The translations under genes and the position numbers were made by a program. Below are positions 28,845 to 38,995 of a stretch of 40,175 nt of DNA, piece by piece (positions within the stretch are counted from its first letter, which is position 1; the number at the start of each line of letters is the position of its first letter). The stretch is from a virus: the IMG/VR virus record IMGVR_UViG_3300047553_000208, positions 1-40,175 of that record; one strand, written 5' to 3'. A model generated the notes under the pieces. It did not search any database, was not told the DNA's origin, and worked only from the letters and a program-made list of their open reading frames with translations.

Positions 28845-30674
28845 GTGGGTGCGATTAAATCTTTAGACGAAATTAAAGATAACTTCCTCGTTGTCAAGCA
28901 AGTCTTTGCTGAGCGCGACAGTCGCATGGAAGATGTCCTCCTTGTTCGCAAGGGTCGTATGCGCGATGTGTACCCTGACCTATTCCCAGACGGTCCGTTT
29001 GAGAACCCTATCGTTGCGAACATGGTTGATATTTCAGCCCGCGACCTATCAGAAGTAATCGCACCTCTACCTGCCTTTAACTGCAACTCACCTACTATGG
29101 TTTCTGAGAAGGAACGCAAGAAGGCTGACAAGCGCGAAGAGATTGTCAATGGAATCGTTGACTTTTCTGACCTACAGACACAGATGTTTAACGCATCTGA
29201 CCGTTATGTAACCTACGGTTTCGTACCTGCACAGGTTGAATATGATTTAGAAGCCCAGATGCCACGCATCCGCTTCTTAGATTCATACGGTTCATACCCA
29301 ATGATTGACCGCTTTGGTCGAGTTCAGTATTTCTACCAGCGTATTCAGAAGTCTGTAGCAGAACTAATGTCTGCATACCCAGAGTATGCCCACATTATCT
29401 ACGACAAAGACGAGAATACAGACTCATCCCAGATTGAAGTCGTGCGTTATCACGACAAAGACCAGGATGTTTTGTTTATTCCATCACGCAACAACCTCAT
29501 TATTGACCGAGCAGCCAATGCTCTTGGCGAGGTAATGATTCGTGTTGTACAGCGCCCATCTATTGACAACCAATCACGCGGTCAGTTTGACGATGTGCTT
29601 GCAATTCAGGTGGCAAAGGCTCGTTATGCCCTTCTTTCTCTTGAGGCAGCGACTAAAGCAGTACAGGCACCTATCGTTGTACCACGAGATGTATCAGATT
29701 TAGCCCTCGGACCAGATGCTGTTATTCAAACAGAGCGCCCACAGGATGTACGCCGTGTATCTATTGAGATTCCTGGTGGCACATTTGCTCAACAGCAAGT
29801 CCTTGAAGGCGAACTACGCTTAGGTTCACGCTATCCTGAGTCCCGTACAGGTAACATTGATGCTTCAATCGTTACAGGTCGTGGTGTTCAGGCACTTATG
29901 GGTGGCTTTGATACCCAGATTAAGACAGCACACGCAATGTTTGCGCGTTGCTTTGTTGAATTGCTTAGCCTTGCACTTAAGGTTGACGAAAAGATTTTTG
30001 GTGATGTAGAGAAGAACCTACGCGGTGTCCGCAATGGTACTCCTTACAACATTAAGTACAAGCCAAAGCGCGATATTGATGGTGACTACACCGTTGATGT
30101 CCAGTATGGCTTGATGGCAGGACTTGACCCTAACCGCGCCTTGGTTTTTGGACTACAGGCACGCGGTGACAAGTTGATTTCACGCGATTTCCTTCGCCGT
30201 CAAATGCCTTTCTCCTTCAATGCAACACAAGAAGAAGAGAAGGTTGACACCGAAGAACTACGCGATGCCATGAAGCAAGCGATTGCTTCCTATGCACAGG
30301 CTATTCCAGCACTTGCCTCCCAGGGTCAGGACCCATCAGATATTCTTTATAAGTTATCTTATGTCATTAACGAACGCCAGAAGGGTACCTCTATCGAGGT
30401 TGCGGTTTCTGATGCGTTTAAACCACAGAATCCCCCACCTGGTGAGATGACCCCTGAGGGTGTAAGTCCCGAAATTCTCGGGCAGGCAGGCGCGGTCCCT
30501 CCAGGTGAGGGGCAACTTCCCGAAGGGTTAAGTCCAACTGGTCGTATGGTTGGCGTAGCACCTGGACAAATCGCACCTGGTGGCAGACCAGATGTTCAAT
30601 CTCTACTAGCAAGTTTAACTCAGCGAGGCGAACCTAATTTGCAGGCATCGCTAATCAGACGACTACCAGCATAG
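28845..30674 (+). CDS. Portal protein
   Basis: The product is about 609 residues. It has the layout of large podovirus-type portals: helical N-terminus, wing (FLDSYGSYPMIDRFGRVQYF), crown/clip region (RGQFDDVLAIQVAKARYALLSLE) and a Pro/Gly-rich C-terminus. It follows the terminase gene and forms the ring at the packaging vertex. The start is odd: the GTG at 28845 overlaps GGAGG, and the codon at normal distance from GGAGG is ATT 28854. The next ATG is at 28926 and would remove a conserved-looking start. Confidence 0.82.
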   Translation: MGAIKSLDEIKDNFLVVKQVFAERDSRMEDVLLVRKGRMRDVYPDLFPDGPFENPIVANMVDISARDLSEVIAPLPAFNCNSPTMVSEKERKKADKREEIVNGIVDFSDLQTQMFNASDRYVTYGFVPAQVEYDLEAQMPRIRFLDSYGSYPMIDRFGRVQYFYQRIQKSVAELMSAYPEYAHIIYDKDENTDSSQIEVVRYHDKDQDVLFIPSRNNLIIDRAANALGEVMIRVVQRPSIDNQSRGQFDDVLAIQVAKARYALLSLEAATKAVQAPIVVPRDVSDLALGPDAVIQTERPQDVRRVSIEIPGGTFAQQQVLEGELRLGSRYPESRTGNIDASIVTGRGVQALMGGFDTQIKTAHAMFARCFVELLSLALKVDEKIFGDVEKNLRGVRNGTPYNIKYKPKRDIDGDYTVDVQYGLMAGLDPNRALVFGLQARGDKLISRDFLRRQMPFSFNATQEEEKVDTEELRDAMKQAIASYAQAIPALASQGQDPSDILYKLSYVINERQKGTSIEVAVSDAFKPQNPPPGEMTPEGVSPEILGQAGAVPPGEGQLPEGLSPTGRMVGVAPGQIAPGGRPDVQSLLASLTQRGEPNLQASLIRRLPA

Positions 30675-30687
30675 AGGAGGTGAACAA

Positions 30688-30861
30688 ATGAAGAAAGCAT
30701 CAGCACTTAAGAAGGGCTACAGCAAGAAGCCTGCTAACCAGGGTTCTGCAGGAAAGCCAAATGTACAGAAGCCAATGATGGCGAAGAAGGCATCATCTAA
30801 GGGTGGCAAGACATATTTCTCTGCTAACCCAAGCGGTACACGCGGTTCAAAGAACAAGTAA
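30688..30861 (+). CDS. Tiny Lys-rich protein
   Basis: The 57-residue protein starts at 30688 after GAGGAGG. It is Lys/Ala/Ser/Gly-rich (KKASALKKGYSKKPANQGSAG) like a short histone-type tail and may bind packaged DNA. Similar tiny basic proteins occur at 3522, 3680 and 3943. Function unknown. Confidence 0.65.
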   Translation: MKKASALKKGYSKKPANQGSAGKPNVQKPMMAKKASSKGGKTYFSANPSGTRGSKNK

Positions 30862-30939
30862 TACATACAGTCGGCTGCTATGAAAAGCAGAGTTAGTGGG
30901 TTGATAACCGCGATTAACACATCAAACAGTCCTGAGCAT

Positions 30940-30967
30940 TTGACATTAAAAGGCTCACAATTATTCA
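30940..30967 (+). promoter_or_regulatory. Candidate sigma-70 promoter
   Basis: TTGACA (30940-30945), 16 bases, then TATTCA (30962-30967), upstream of the gene at 30998. The gap from 30862 to 30997 holds no gene. The -35 is perfect, the -10 fair. It could boost virion protein transcription after the portal gene. Confidence 0.45.
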
Positions 30968-30997
30968 CAAGAGCGCTAATTTAGCATAGAGGTAATC

Positions 30998-31450
30998 ATG
31001 GCAGAGAAAGCAAATCAAAATTTCCAAGTATCCGCAACAGGTGGTGCGGGTTCAAGCGGACAGGCAGCACAGTACGCTGCTGGTATTGACAATGCAGGAG
31101 ATTTTTATGAACTTCAAACTCAAGCCCCAATGTCAAAGTCTGGCGTACAGTTGCCAAATAGAGGTAATCCTGTTACACCTAAGATGCCAGTTGGCGATAT
31201 TGTTCCTCTCAATGCTCCAACACTCTACCCAGAAGAAGGAGTAGATACAGGAGCAGCGCTCGGACCTAACGCAGGTCAAGAAGTTATGGCAGCACCTAGC
31301 ATGCTTGCAGCGCAAAACAATGAAGATATTGCTGCGCTCGCTGCTTATCTGCCTTTCTATGCAAAGATTGCAGAATCCCCACAGGCATCTAATGCCACCC
31401 GCAACTGGTATCGCTACATCCGTAGCCAGGTACAGGGACAGGCTCAATGA
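30998..31450 (+). CDS. Virion-module protein, unknown
   Basis: The 150-residue protein follows GAGGTAATC. It has a Gly/Ala/Gln-rich, probably disordered first half and a helical end (IAALAAYLPFYAKIAESPQASNA has the helix up to the Pro). It overlaps the giant virion gene by ATGA. It may be an internal head or ejection protein. Confidence 0.6.
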   Translation: MAEKANQNFQVSATGGAGSSGQAAQYAAGIDNAGDFYELQTQAPMSKSGVQLPNRGNPVTPKMPVGDIVPLNAPTLYPEEGVDTGAALGPNAGQEVMAAPSMLAAQNNEDIAALAAYLPFYAKIAESPQASNATRNWYRYIRSQVQGQAQ

Positions 31451-34400
31451 GTTGGATTGATAACCTTGGCAAGATGGCAAAGACAGCCATTGACTTTACT
31501 GGCTTGCCTGGACTATTCAAAGATTTAGCAACTGCTGGTTCAAATGATGACCCGTGGTATGTAGATGGTATTAACCTTGCTAAGAACACAGTTAAGGTTA
31601 CAACCACACCAGTTCGTCTTGCCGTAGGTGGACTACTTGCTGCAGGTGAAGCATCATACGAATTAGGTGGCAAAGTACGCCGTGAAGGTGTTGAGGCAAT
31701 CCTTGACCAACCTTTCATGTACAACAAGTTTAAGAACGAGAACGAGTCATACGCCGACTACACAACACGCGTTGAGCGCGAAAAAGAAAACATCAGTTTG
31801 GGACAGGCGACTCTTTCAGTTCTTTCTCCTGGAAAAAATGCTGGCGATAAGTCAGGTTGGCTCCAGGACTGGACAGATAACAACCTTAAGTTCTTATCTG
31901 CTGGCTTTGACCTGTTTGACCCAATGGACCGTGAGGCTGCGTTTCAAAACCAGTACACAGGAAAGTTCCTTTCAGGTATTGGCGACATTACTGCATCAAC
32001 AATTATTGACCCATTGACCTTTACAGGTTTCCTTGGTAAGGGTGCAGTCATTGCTGCTAAGGCTCCGATGCTAGATACAATCTCTGGCAAAACTGCTCGT
32101 GCAGTATTTGGTAAGTTTGCAATGACAGAAGAGCGCCTTGATAATATCCTTGTTCAAGCCCTTGATGGCAAAGGCGAAGCACTTACCGACATTAACTTTC
32201 TTACAAACTCTGGTGCTAAAGAGCAGTACGAATACTGGCGCAAGAAGAAGGTTACAAACCCTGATGCAATGGCATACCTATTTGGTCGTGCTAACTCAAG
32301 GGAAGAAGTTGTTGATACCTTCCGTGCAGTCATGTACAAAGACACAGATGCAATCTCTAAAATTGCTGATGTTGACTCTGAGGCTGGCTTAGTATTTGAT
32401 GCGCTTAATGATGTACCACATCCACATCGTATGTACCTTGAGGGTAAGTCTGACGGAGATTTTATTACCTCACCTAAGTACAACGAAGTATTGCAAGGCT
32501 ACATTGCTAAAGCATCAACAGAAGATGACCGCTTCCGCGTAGCCCTTGAAACAGTACAAACTGGTGGACAGTTTAAGTATGGATTTAGCCGTGGACCTTG
32601 GGAAGGCAAACTTGCTGAGAAATCAAAGGCTAAGGCTGCTCGTACATTTGCTGAGCCAGAATCTGTCTTAATACAAAAGACAAGCCTGCACCCACTTATC
32701 AAGGTGGTTAACTACTTTAAAAATGAAATGCCAAGCGGTGTCTTTAATGTCAACGATGGTGACTCATACACAGAATTTAATGCTTTCCTTCGTGAGGTCA
32801 ATGACCTATCTAAGGGTGGCTTTGGCGCTCGTGCTGCACAATATGCAGACGAGTACCTTGGTGCAGCATCTGCTGGCGAGCGCAATGGAATTATCCAGCG
32901 TGCTGAAAAAGAATCCTTTTCGGTTCTTTTCCCTAACTACGATGCATCAACTATTGATAACCTTTATGCAATCTTTGATGCTCGCCGTGCTTCTCGTATC
33001 AAGGCTCACCGCGACCAAGGCTTCGTCTCATATCTTGAGAACGGTCAGGTAGTCAATGCAGTATCACCTGTGCTACAGCGTGAGTCTGCTAACTACTCAA
33101 TCATCGCAGATATGCGCAAGTTATCTCGCGCTATTCGTTCACATGAGGGTGTACTGCCAGGACTGCTAGATGGTCTTGATGTTCAAGATTTAACTCTTCG
33201 TACAGATAAGGGGCTTGCAGCCCTTGGTACTATCAACGACATCTTTAAGACTTCTGTACTTATGCGCCTTGGATACACCGTGCGTAACCTTACCGAAGCG
33301 CAACTATCTATGTTGGCTAAGGGATTTGCTATGCCAGCAATGGTTGCAGCAGGTGGCAAGGATGCAGTTAACCGATTCTTTAATAACCGTACAGTTGGAT
33401 TCAATCGTCTCATTGACAATGTGAATATCCGTGCTGGTCGTATAGATGATGTTCCAACAATGCAGTATGCATTTCAGTCAGAGGTGGACAAACTCCGCGC
33501 TATTGACATGAGCCGTAAGCAACTAGCCAAGGCAATCACCACTCGTATTGGTGAACTTGAGCGCGATGCATTTAAGGTTCGCTTTACCGAAGGTGTTGGA
33601 CCTTTAACTGTTGAAGATGAGGTTCGTACCCTTAAGGGTGTACTTGCTGATTTAGAGTCAGTAACTCTCTACCACGGCTCACCTGAGGCTATCTTTAAGT
33701 TTGATGAATCACGCTCCATTGCAATGTCTGCATCACCTGCTATTGCTCGGCGTTATGCAAAGGGTGGACAGATTGTTTCTATTGAACAATACATACCAAC
33801 AAAGACTGGTCGCCCTGGTCGTTTAGGACAGAAGCCAACACCAGAGGGTGGAACTATTCCATCCGAAAAGCGTGCTGCTACTCTTGATGAAGCAATGATT
33901 CAAATGCAGTCTGATATGATTGCAGCAAAGAACTCTGGCGCTAAAGTTGAAATTAAGCGTGGCTCTCAATGGGTGGAAGTTAAATCCATTGATTATGAGA
34001 CACTTGTATTAGCACTTGAAACAGATGAAGTTGAGACGGTTTTATTTAAGAATTGGTCACACCGCCCAGTATTTCGCGTAAACTATACTAAGGGTAATGT
34101 GACACCAATGCGTGTCTATGGACCATCATTGTTTATGACCCGTTGGAGTGAACTACCTGCAGATGTACAATCCTTATTCGGTGGCAAAGTTTCTAACTTT
34201 AAGACATGGGTAAAGAGTAAAGGCTGGCAAAACCAGAAAGACCCTATCTACACATACCTTCGTGAAAACGGATATGGAACTGCTGCTGTTGTTGACGACA
34301 AGCGTGCGGGTGGATTGTCTTACATTGTATTGCCAGAGGCTGTTAACAAGTCTGGTCGCTCTCGTGAAGTAACCCGCACAATTTCTCAAATGGAACAGCG

Positions 34401-37134
34401 TGCTGCTATTGAGGCTGCAGAAGAGTTACCAGAAGAGGGTCTTGAGCAACTCATGGCTACCCCTAAGGAACGCCGTCAGGCTCTTAAGGAAGCACGCAAG
34501 GCAAAGCGCAGACCACAAACACCTGTGTCTCCTTACTACAATAAGGACAATGTAAACGCCATGATTAACAATGGTGTTGAAGATGCTGCAGATAACCTTG
34601 CTCGCCTTTACACAGCAACACACGCACACCTTGATGATATGTCTGAGCGCCTTAGCGCTGGTATCTCTCGTGCTGAGTCAAACGCTATTAAGCAGCGTAC
34701 GGGTTTTGGCTACATGGATGTTGAGGCTAACGGCGTTAAATACAATATCCCAGAAGTTTTCCAGGATGCATCATGGTTCATGGGTCGTACCTCAGCCGAG
34801 GACACATGGAACGCCATGGTTGGTACACAGGAGATGGCATTTAGTGCAGGCATTGGCGCTCGCACAGTTGCACCTGTAAAGCCAAATGACCCACGCTACT
34901 TTGAGGCTTGGGGCAACATCCTGAACATGCACTTCCGTGACCCTGAGACAGGAATCATGGACCCAGTTGTTCGCAAGATTCTTGACGGCGAAACAGATGA
35001 CGACATCCTTCGCTGGTTTACTCGCTCCTTTGAGGGTCGCAAGTACGCTAACGATACATACACAACACCACGCCAAGCGTTTGGATTTACTGCCCTTAAG
35101 GGTGGCGAACTAGATGATGATTTGCTTGAGAAAGTAAACATTACCCGTGGTGCAGTCAAGGTTTATATTCCAGATGAGGAAACCGCTTTAGTCCTTAGCC
35201 GAGTCAAAGAAGATGGCAAGGTTATCTCAGGTGGAGACATCCAGAATTGGCTACGCGATAGATTTGGTTCTAACCCAGAGAATCTCCCAGAGATTAACGG
35301 GTTGCTTGTAACCACATCTAAGGAATACCGCGACCAAGAAAACATTATTGACATCTTTAACCGCCGTGTTATGCGCTTCCTTGGCTCACTACCAGAAGAT
35401 GTATTTGCTCGTCACCCACTTGCAAAGGCTACATACAACAAGCGAGTTAAGATTAACCTTGAACAGTTGGCTGCAGGCAAAGGCTCAGACAAACTAACTG
35501 GCGAAGAGATTGAGCGTGCTATCCGTGGCGCTCGTGAAGAATCACGCCGTGAAGTTGAGCGCACACTCTTTACGATTGTTCGCCGTAGCCGTGCATCATC
35601 TAGCCAAGTAATGCAGTTGATGTTCCCGTTCTTTGCAGCCTATGAAAATACTATGAAGCGTTGGTCTGGCATCATTGCCGAGAACCCACAGGCTGTAGCA
35701 ACCGCTGGTCGTACTATCGCTCAGTTGGTAAATGGTCAGATGGTTGTTGACCAAGATGGCAACCGCATCACAGATGCTAAGAAGTTGTCAGAAGATGGCA
35801 TGGCTAACCTTGTAGTACAGGTGCCAGAAGGATTTATCAAGTCACTCCCCAAGGGATGGCAAGAAGTAGCAGAGAACGCATTTAAGAGTGTTAGCATCCC
35901 GCTTTCATCTCTTGATGTGATTACTCAGGGTCAGCCTGGAAACCCAGGATTTGGTCCATACGCTGTCCTTCCAACATACTTGATTGTTCGTGGTCGCCCT
36001 GAACTAGAAGAAGCGTTTAGACCTTTGTTCCCAGCGGGACAGCCACAAAAGGTTTCTGATTTGTTCACACCTGCAGCACTCCGCCGTTTGTCCACAATGT
36101 GGTCACAGGATGAACTGTATGTGCGCACATTTAATCAGATGCTTCGTTACGAAAGTTACAATTACAACAGCGGTAAGCGTGTTGACCAGCCTACGCTCAA
36201 GGAGATTGAGGACAAGACAAACAAGTTCTTCATGCTTCGTGCGCTAGGTTCAATCTCATTGCCTATTGCAATTAGCCCAGAGATGGACTTCTATCAGGCT
36301 ACATACCGCCAGTTCCTTACACAGTATGGACCAGGCGAAGCAGAGGCTAAGTTCCTTGAGATGTACCCAGATTACTTTGAGGCAACTATCAGCCTCTCTA
36401 AGTCACCTGGTGGACTAGAAGCAAACATTGATACTGTTCGTAACTTAAGAAAGCATCAGGGACTTATGGCTGCTGCTGAGGCATCAGATAACCCTGAACT
36501 TATTGGATTCCTTGCTAACGACTTTGATGGTCAGTACACATTTAGCCAGGCTGCATACCAATGGCAGTATCGTGAAGGTGCGTACCCTGGCTCAAAGAAT
36601 ACTTACCGCCAGAATCGTAGCCCTGAGGAACTATTGCGCGATGCAAACATCAAGCGTGGTTGGACACAGTTTAACTCGCTTATGGGTCAGATTAACACTT
36701 ATAAGATTCAGAACGGTATCGTCTCTGATAATGACTCAGCCATGGATGCAATCAATAACGCTAAGCGATTCTGGTTACGCCAACAGGCAAAAGAAAACCT
36801 TGACTGGTACTCAGATTTTATCTCCCCAGACAGGGGCAAGTATGAGCGCCGTGCGCAGGTACTTGAAAAGGCTTTGAGTGACAAAGCATGGATGGGACAG
36901 AACGGAAATCGCCCAGTAGTTAAGGCTATGGCTGTCTATCTTGATGCTCGTAAGCAACTTGCTTCATTGCTAGAACAACGCGAAAAGGCAGGCGGTTCAC
37001 GCTCCCTTAGCGCTAAGAGCAATGGTGACATTGTGTATGTACTTGACCAAGTACGCACACAACTCGTTGCTGAAAGCCCAGAGTTTGAAGAGTTCTTAAA
37101 TCGTTATTTCATAAATGATACGGTGGTGGTGTAA
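31447..37134 (+). CDS. Giant internal virion / DNA-ejection protein
   Basis: At 1895 residues it is the largest product and lies between portal and capsid genes, like the internal (ejected) proteins of short-tailed phages. It is mostly helical, with amphipathic parts near the start (VKVTTTPVRLAVGGLLAAGE). Residues about 740-975 carry a separate domain: LYHGSPEAIF, then AMSASPAIARRYA, then ENGYGTAAVV and YIVLPEAV, an order that recalls ADP-ribosyltransferase folds. I see no RNA polymerase motifs or tape-measure repeats. Confidence 0.7.
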   Translation: MSWIDNLGKMAKTAIDFTGLPGLFKDLATAGSNDDPWYVDGINLAKNTVKVTTTPVRLAVGGLLAAGEASYELGGKVRREGVEAILDQPFMYNKFKNENESYADYTTRVEREKENISLGQATLSVLSPGKNAGDKSGWLQDWTDNNLKFLSAGFDLFDPMDREAAFQNQYTGKFLSGIGDITASTIIDPLTFTGFLGKGAVIAAKAPMLDTISGKTARAVFGKFAMTEERLDNILVQALDGKGEALTDINFLTNSGAKEQYEYWRKKKVTNPDAMAYLFGRANSREEVVDTFRAVMYKDTDAISKIADVDSEAGLVFDALNDVPHPHRMYLEGKSDGDFITSPKYNEVLQGYIAKASTEDDRFRVALETVQTGGQFKYGFSRGPWEGKLAEKSKAKAARTFAEPESVLIQKTSLHPLIKVVNYFKNEMPSGVFNVNDGDSYTEFNAFLREVNDLSKGGFGARAAQYADEYLGAASAGERNGIIQRAEKESFSVLFPNYDASTIDNLYAIFDARRASRIKAHRDQGFVSYLENGQVVNAVSPVLQRESANYSIIADMRKLSRAIRSHEGVLPGLLDGLDVQDLTLRTDKGLAALGTINDIFKTSVLMRLGYTVRNLTEAQLSMLAKGFAMPAMVAAGGKDAVNRFFNNRTVGFNRLIDNVNIRAGRIDDVPTMQYAFQSEVDKLRAIDMSRKQLAKAITTRIGELERDAFKVRFTEGVGPLTVEDEVRTLKGVLADLESVTLYHGSPEAIFKFDESRSIAMSASPAIARRYAKGGQIVSIEQYIPTKTGRPGRLGQKPTPEGGTIPSEKRAATLDEAMIQMQSDMIAAKNSGAKVEIKRGSQWVEVKSIDYETLVLALETDEVETVLFKNWSHRPVFRVNYTKGNVTPMRVYGPSLFMTRWSELPADVQSLFGGKVSNFKTWVKSKGWQNQKDPIYTYLRENGYGTAAVVDDKRAGGLSYIVLPEAVNKSGRSREVTRTISQMEQRAAIEAAEELPEEGLEQLMATPKERRQALKEARKAKRRPQTPVSPYYNKDNVNAMINNGVEDAADNLARLYTATHAHLDDMSERLSAGISRAESNAIKQRTGFGYMDVEANGVKYNIPEVFQDASWFMGRTSAEDTWNAMVGTQEMAFSAGIGARTVAPVKPNDPRYFEAWGNILNMHFRDPETGIMDPVVRKILDGETDDDILRWFTRSFEGRKYANDTYTTPRQAFGFTALKGGELDDDLLEKVNITRGAVKVYIPDEETALVLSRVKEDGKVISGGDIQNWLRDRFGSNPENLPEINGLLVTTSKEYRDQENIIDIFNRRVMRFLGSLPEDVFARHPLAKATYNKRVKINLEQLAAGKGSDKLTGEEIERAIRGAREESRREVERTLFTIVRRSRASSSQVMQLMFPFFAAYENTMKRWSGIIAENPQAVATAGRTIAQLVNGQMVVDQDGNRITDAKKLSEDGMANLVVQVPEGFIKSLPKGWQEVAENAFKSVSIPLSSLDVITQGQPGNPGFGPYAVLPTYLIVRGRPELEEAFRPLFPAGQPQKVSDLFTPAALRRLSTMWSQDELYVRTFNQMLRYESYNYNSGKRVDQPTLKEIEDKTNKFFMLRALGSISLPIAISPEMDFYQATYRQFLTQYGPGEAEAKFLEMYPDYFEATISLSKSPGGLEANIDTVRNLRKHQGLMAAAEASDNPELIGFLANDFDGQYTFSQAAYQWQYREGAYPGSKNTYRQNRSPEELLRDANIKRGWTQFNSLMGQINTYKIQNGIVSDNDSAMDAINNAKRFWLRQQAKENLDWYSDFISPDRGKYERRAQVLEKALSDKAWMGQNGNRPVVKAMAVYLDARKQLASLLEQREKAGGSRSLSAKSNGDIVYVLDQVRTQLVAESPEFEEFLNRYFINDTVVV

Positions 37135-37527
37135 TTGGCTAAAGAAGAAAACAAGAAGCCTGAAACTAAGTCAGGTACACCTGCAGGTACAGGGGCAAAA
37201 ACTACTTCTATCAACTTGGCTGACCTTATAGCAAATGCACCGCAAGGTGGCGACACATCTGGTCCTAAGTTCACCACACAAGATGCAGCAACCTATGTCC
37301 AGTCTGTTTACCAGCAACTCCTTGGGCGTAATGCCATGGGTGCTGAGAAGTCTAAAGCAATCAATGTCTTTCTTAGCCAGTCTGCAGACACAGATGCCTC
37401 TGGTCGTCAGCAGGCAATCGTTGACTTAGTACAAGGTGGCGATGAGTTCGTCATCCGTGAAGAGAACAAGTACATGGATGCTATCTATAACCGTATTGCA
37501 GAAGATGTCAGAAAGGCACAGGCGTAA
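37135..37527 (+). CDS. Virion protein with TTG start
   Basis: The 130-residue protein begins at TTG 37135, directly after the giant gene's TAA, with GGTGGTG just before. The first 25 residues are Lys/Glu/Thr/Gly-rich. The remainder is helical with a YVQSVYQQLLGRNAMGAEKS block resembling a short DUF4214-like repeat. Its stop overlaps the next start. Confidence 0.65.
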   Translation: MAKEENKKPETKSGTPAGTGAKTTSINLADLIANAPQGGDTSGPKFTTQDAATYVQSVYQQLLGRNAMGAEKSKAINVFLSQSADTDASGRQQAIVDLVQGGDEFVIREENKYMDAIYNRIAEDVRKAQA

Positions 37528-38993
37528 TGGCAGAACAAGTAAACCCTCGCGCAGGTGGAGCCTCATCTTCATACTACGGTCTTACAGGTGATGCTCGTCA
37601 AGCACAAATCAATGTGCAGTTGTTCCAACTCAAGCAGATTATTGATGGCAACAAGCCTAGCAGCAAAAAGTACAAGGATGCCCTTGAAAAGTACAATGCC
37701 CTTCAAGCAGAGAAAACAGGGCTAGAAGATAAGGCTAAGAAGGCTGCCCTCTCTAAGGAACAGAAGAAAAAGAGAGATGCTTTAATCAAAGCCGAAGAAG
37801 AATTACAGCGTGCTAGAGATACAAAAGATTCTAATAAGCAAAAGCAGGCTCAAGAAGATATTGATAGCATCAAGGAAGATTTATCTACCACTCCAGATGA
37901 TGTTGTTGCTGGTGGTTATGTAGGAAGCGGAACTAAAGATAAGCCATTGATGCTCGATGGCGAAAACTACTCTGGAACCTACAAGGGCAAGACATATAAA
38001 AATGGATTGCTTGTACCAGATAAACCTACTCCACCCAAGAAGCCCGATGGAACTAAGGGTGGAGACACCCCACCTGCTGGTGGCGGTGGACAGGATATTA
38101 AAGAACTCTGGACTTCATACCTTCGTTCAACTTTTGCAACTCTTGAGGACAAGACTCAGAAGGCTGAGATTGATGGACTTCTTGCTCGCGCTAAGTCTGA
38201 GAAGTGGACCGAGGATACCTTTATGGATGCCCTTGAGGGTACCGTATGGTGGCAAACAACTCTTCCAAGCATGCGCCAATTCTTTCTTGATACACATGAT
38301 AAGCGTAATGCTTCAACCTTTGCCGAGAAAATGCGTAATACCATGGACTCCACACTTGCTAAGTTGGAGACATTGGGTATTCAGGTCAAGCAGATTGACC
38401 CTACTACTGGCAAGGTAACTGACAACTCAGAGTATCTCAAGGGTATCGCTATGAAGGCGATTGAGAACGGCTGGGATGATGACCAGTTAGAGAACTATCT
38501 TTCAACTCAGGGAAGCATTGTCTTTACAGGTGGCGGAACCCTCGGTTCCTACTATGACCGCGTTGCACAGCAGGCTTTCCTCTATGGCGTGCCACTAGAT
38601 GCAACCATGAAACAGACTATTAACACATCATTGCTTGACCCTGTAGATGGCAGAGATGTTAACTACTGGCTTAAGACAGTAAAAGATATGGCTTACGATG
38701 CACCACAAAACAAGCCTTTCTTGCCTGCGCTACAGCAGGGTCGCAACCTTTATGAGGTAACAAATAGTTATCGCCAGCAAATGGCTAGCCTTCTTGAGGT
38801 TGATTCAACTGCCATTACATGGAACGACTTAATGGGTAAAGTAATTGATGGCAACTCTGGTAATGCCCGTACCTTTGCAGACTTTACTAAGCAACTTAAG
38901 CAGGACCCACTATGGCAACTTACACGCAACGCTAAAGAAACATACAGCAATACAGCACTTGATATTGCCAAGATGTTTGGATTCATGGGGTAA
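37527..38993 (+). CDS. Internal virion protein, coiled coil
   Basis: The 488-residue protein has a highly charged coiled coil at about residues 25-115, a Pro/Gly-rich linker (about 150-190, PTPPKKPDGTKGGDTPPAGG) and a helical end with repeated Trp (TVWWQTTLPSMRQFF; DPLWQLTRNAKETYS). Ends like the last one recur in phage inner-virion proteins. Likely ejected with DNA or part of an inner core. Starts at TAATG. Confidence 0.65.
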   Translation: MAEQVNPRAGGASSSYYGLTGDARQAQINVQLFQLKQIIDGNKPSSKKYKDALEKYNALQAEKTGLEDKAKKAALSKEQKKKRDALIKAEEELQRARDTKDSNKQKQAQEDIDSIKEDLSTTPDDVVAGGYVGSGTKDKPLMLDGENYSGTYKGKTYKNGLLVPDKPTPPKKPDGTKGGDTPPAGGGGQDIKELWTSYLRSTFATLEDKTQKAEIDGLLARAKSEKWTEDTFMDALEGTVWWQTTLPSMRQFFLDTHDKRNASTFAEKMRNTMDSTLAKLETLGIQVKQIDPTTGKVTDNSEYLKGIAMKAIENGWDDDQLENYLSTQGSIVFTGGGTLGSYYDRVAQQAFLYGVPLDATMKQTINTSLLDPVDGRDVNYWLKTVKDMAYDAPQNKPFLPALQQGRNLYEVTNSYRQQMASLLEVDSTAITWNDLMGKVIDGNSGNARTFADFTKQLKQDPLWQLTRNAKETYSNTALDIAKMFGFMG

Positions 38994-38995
38994 TC

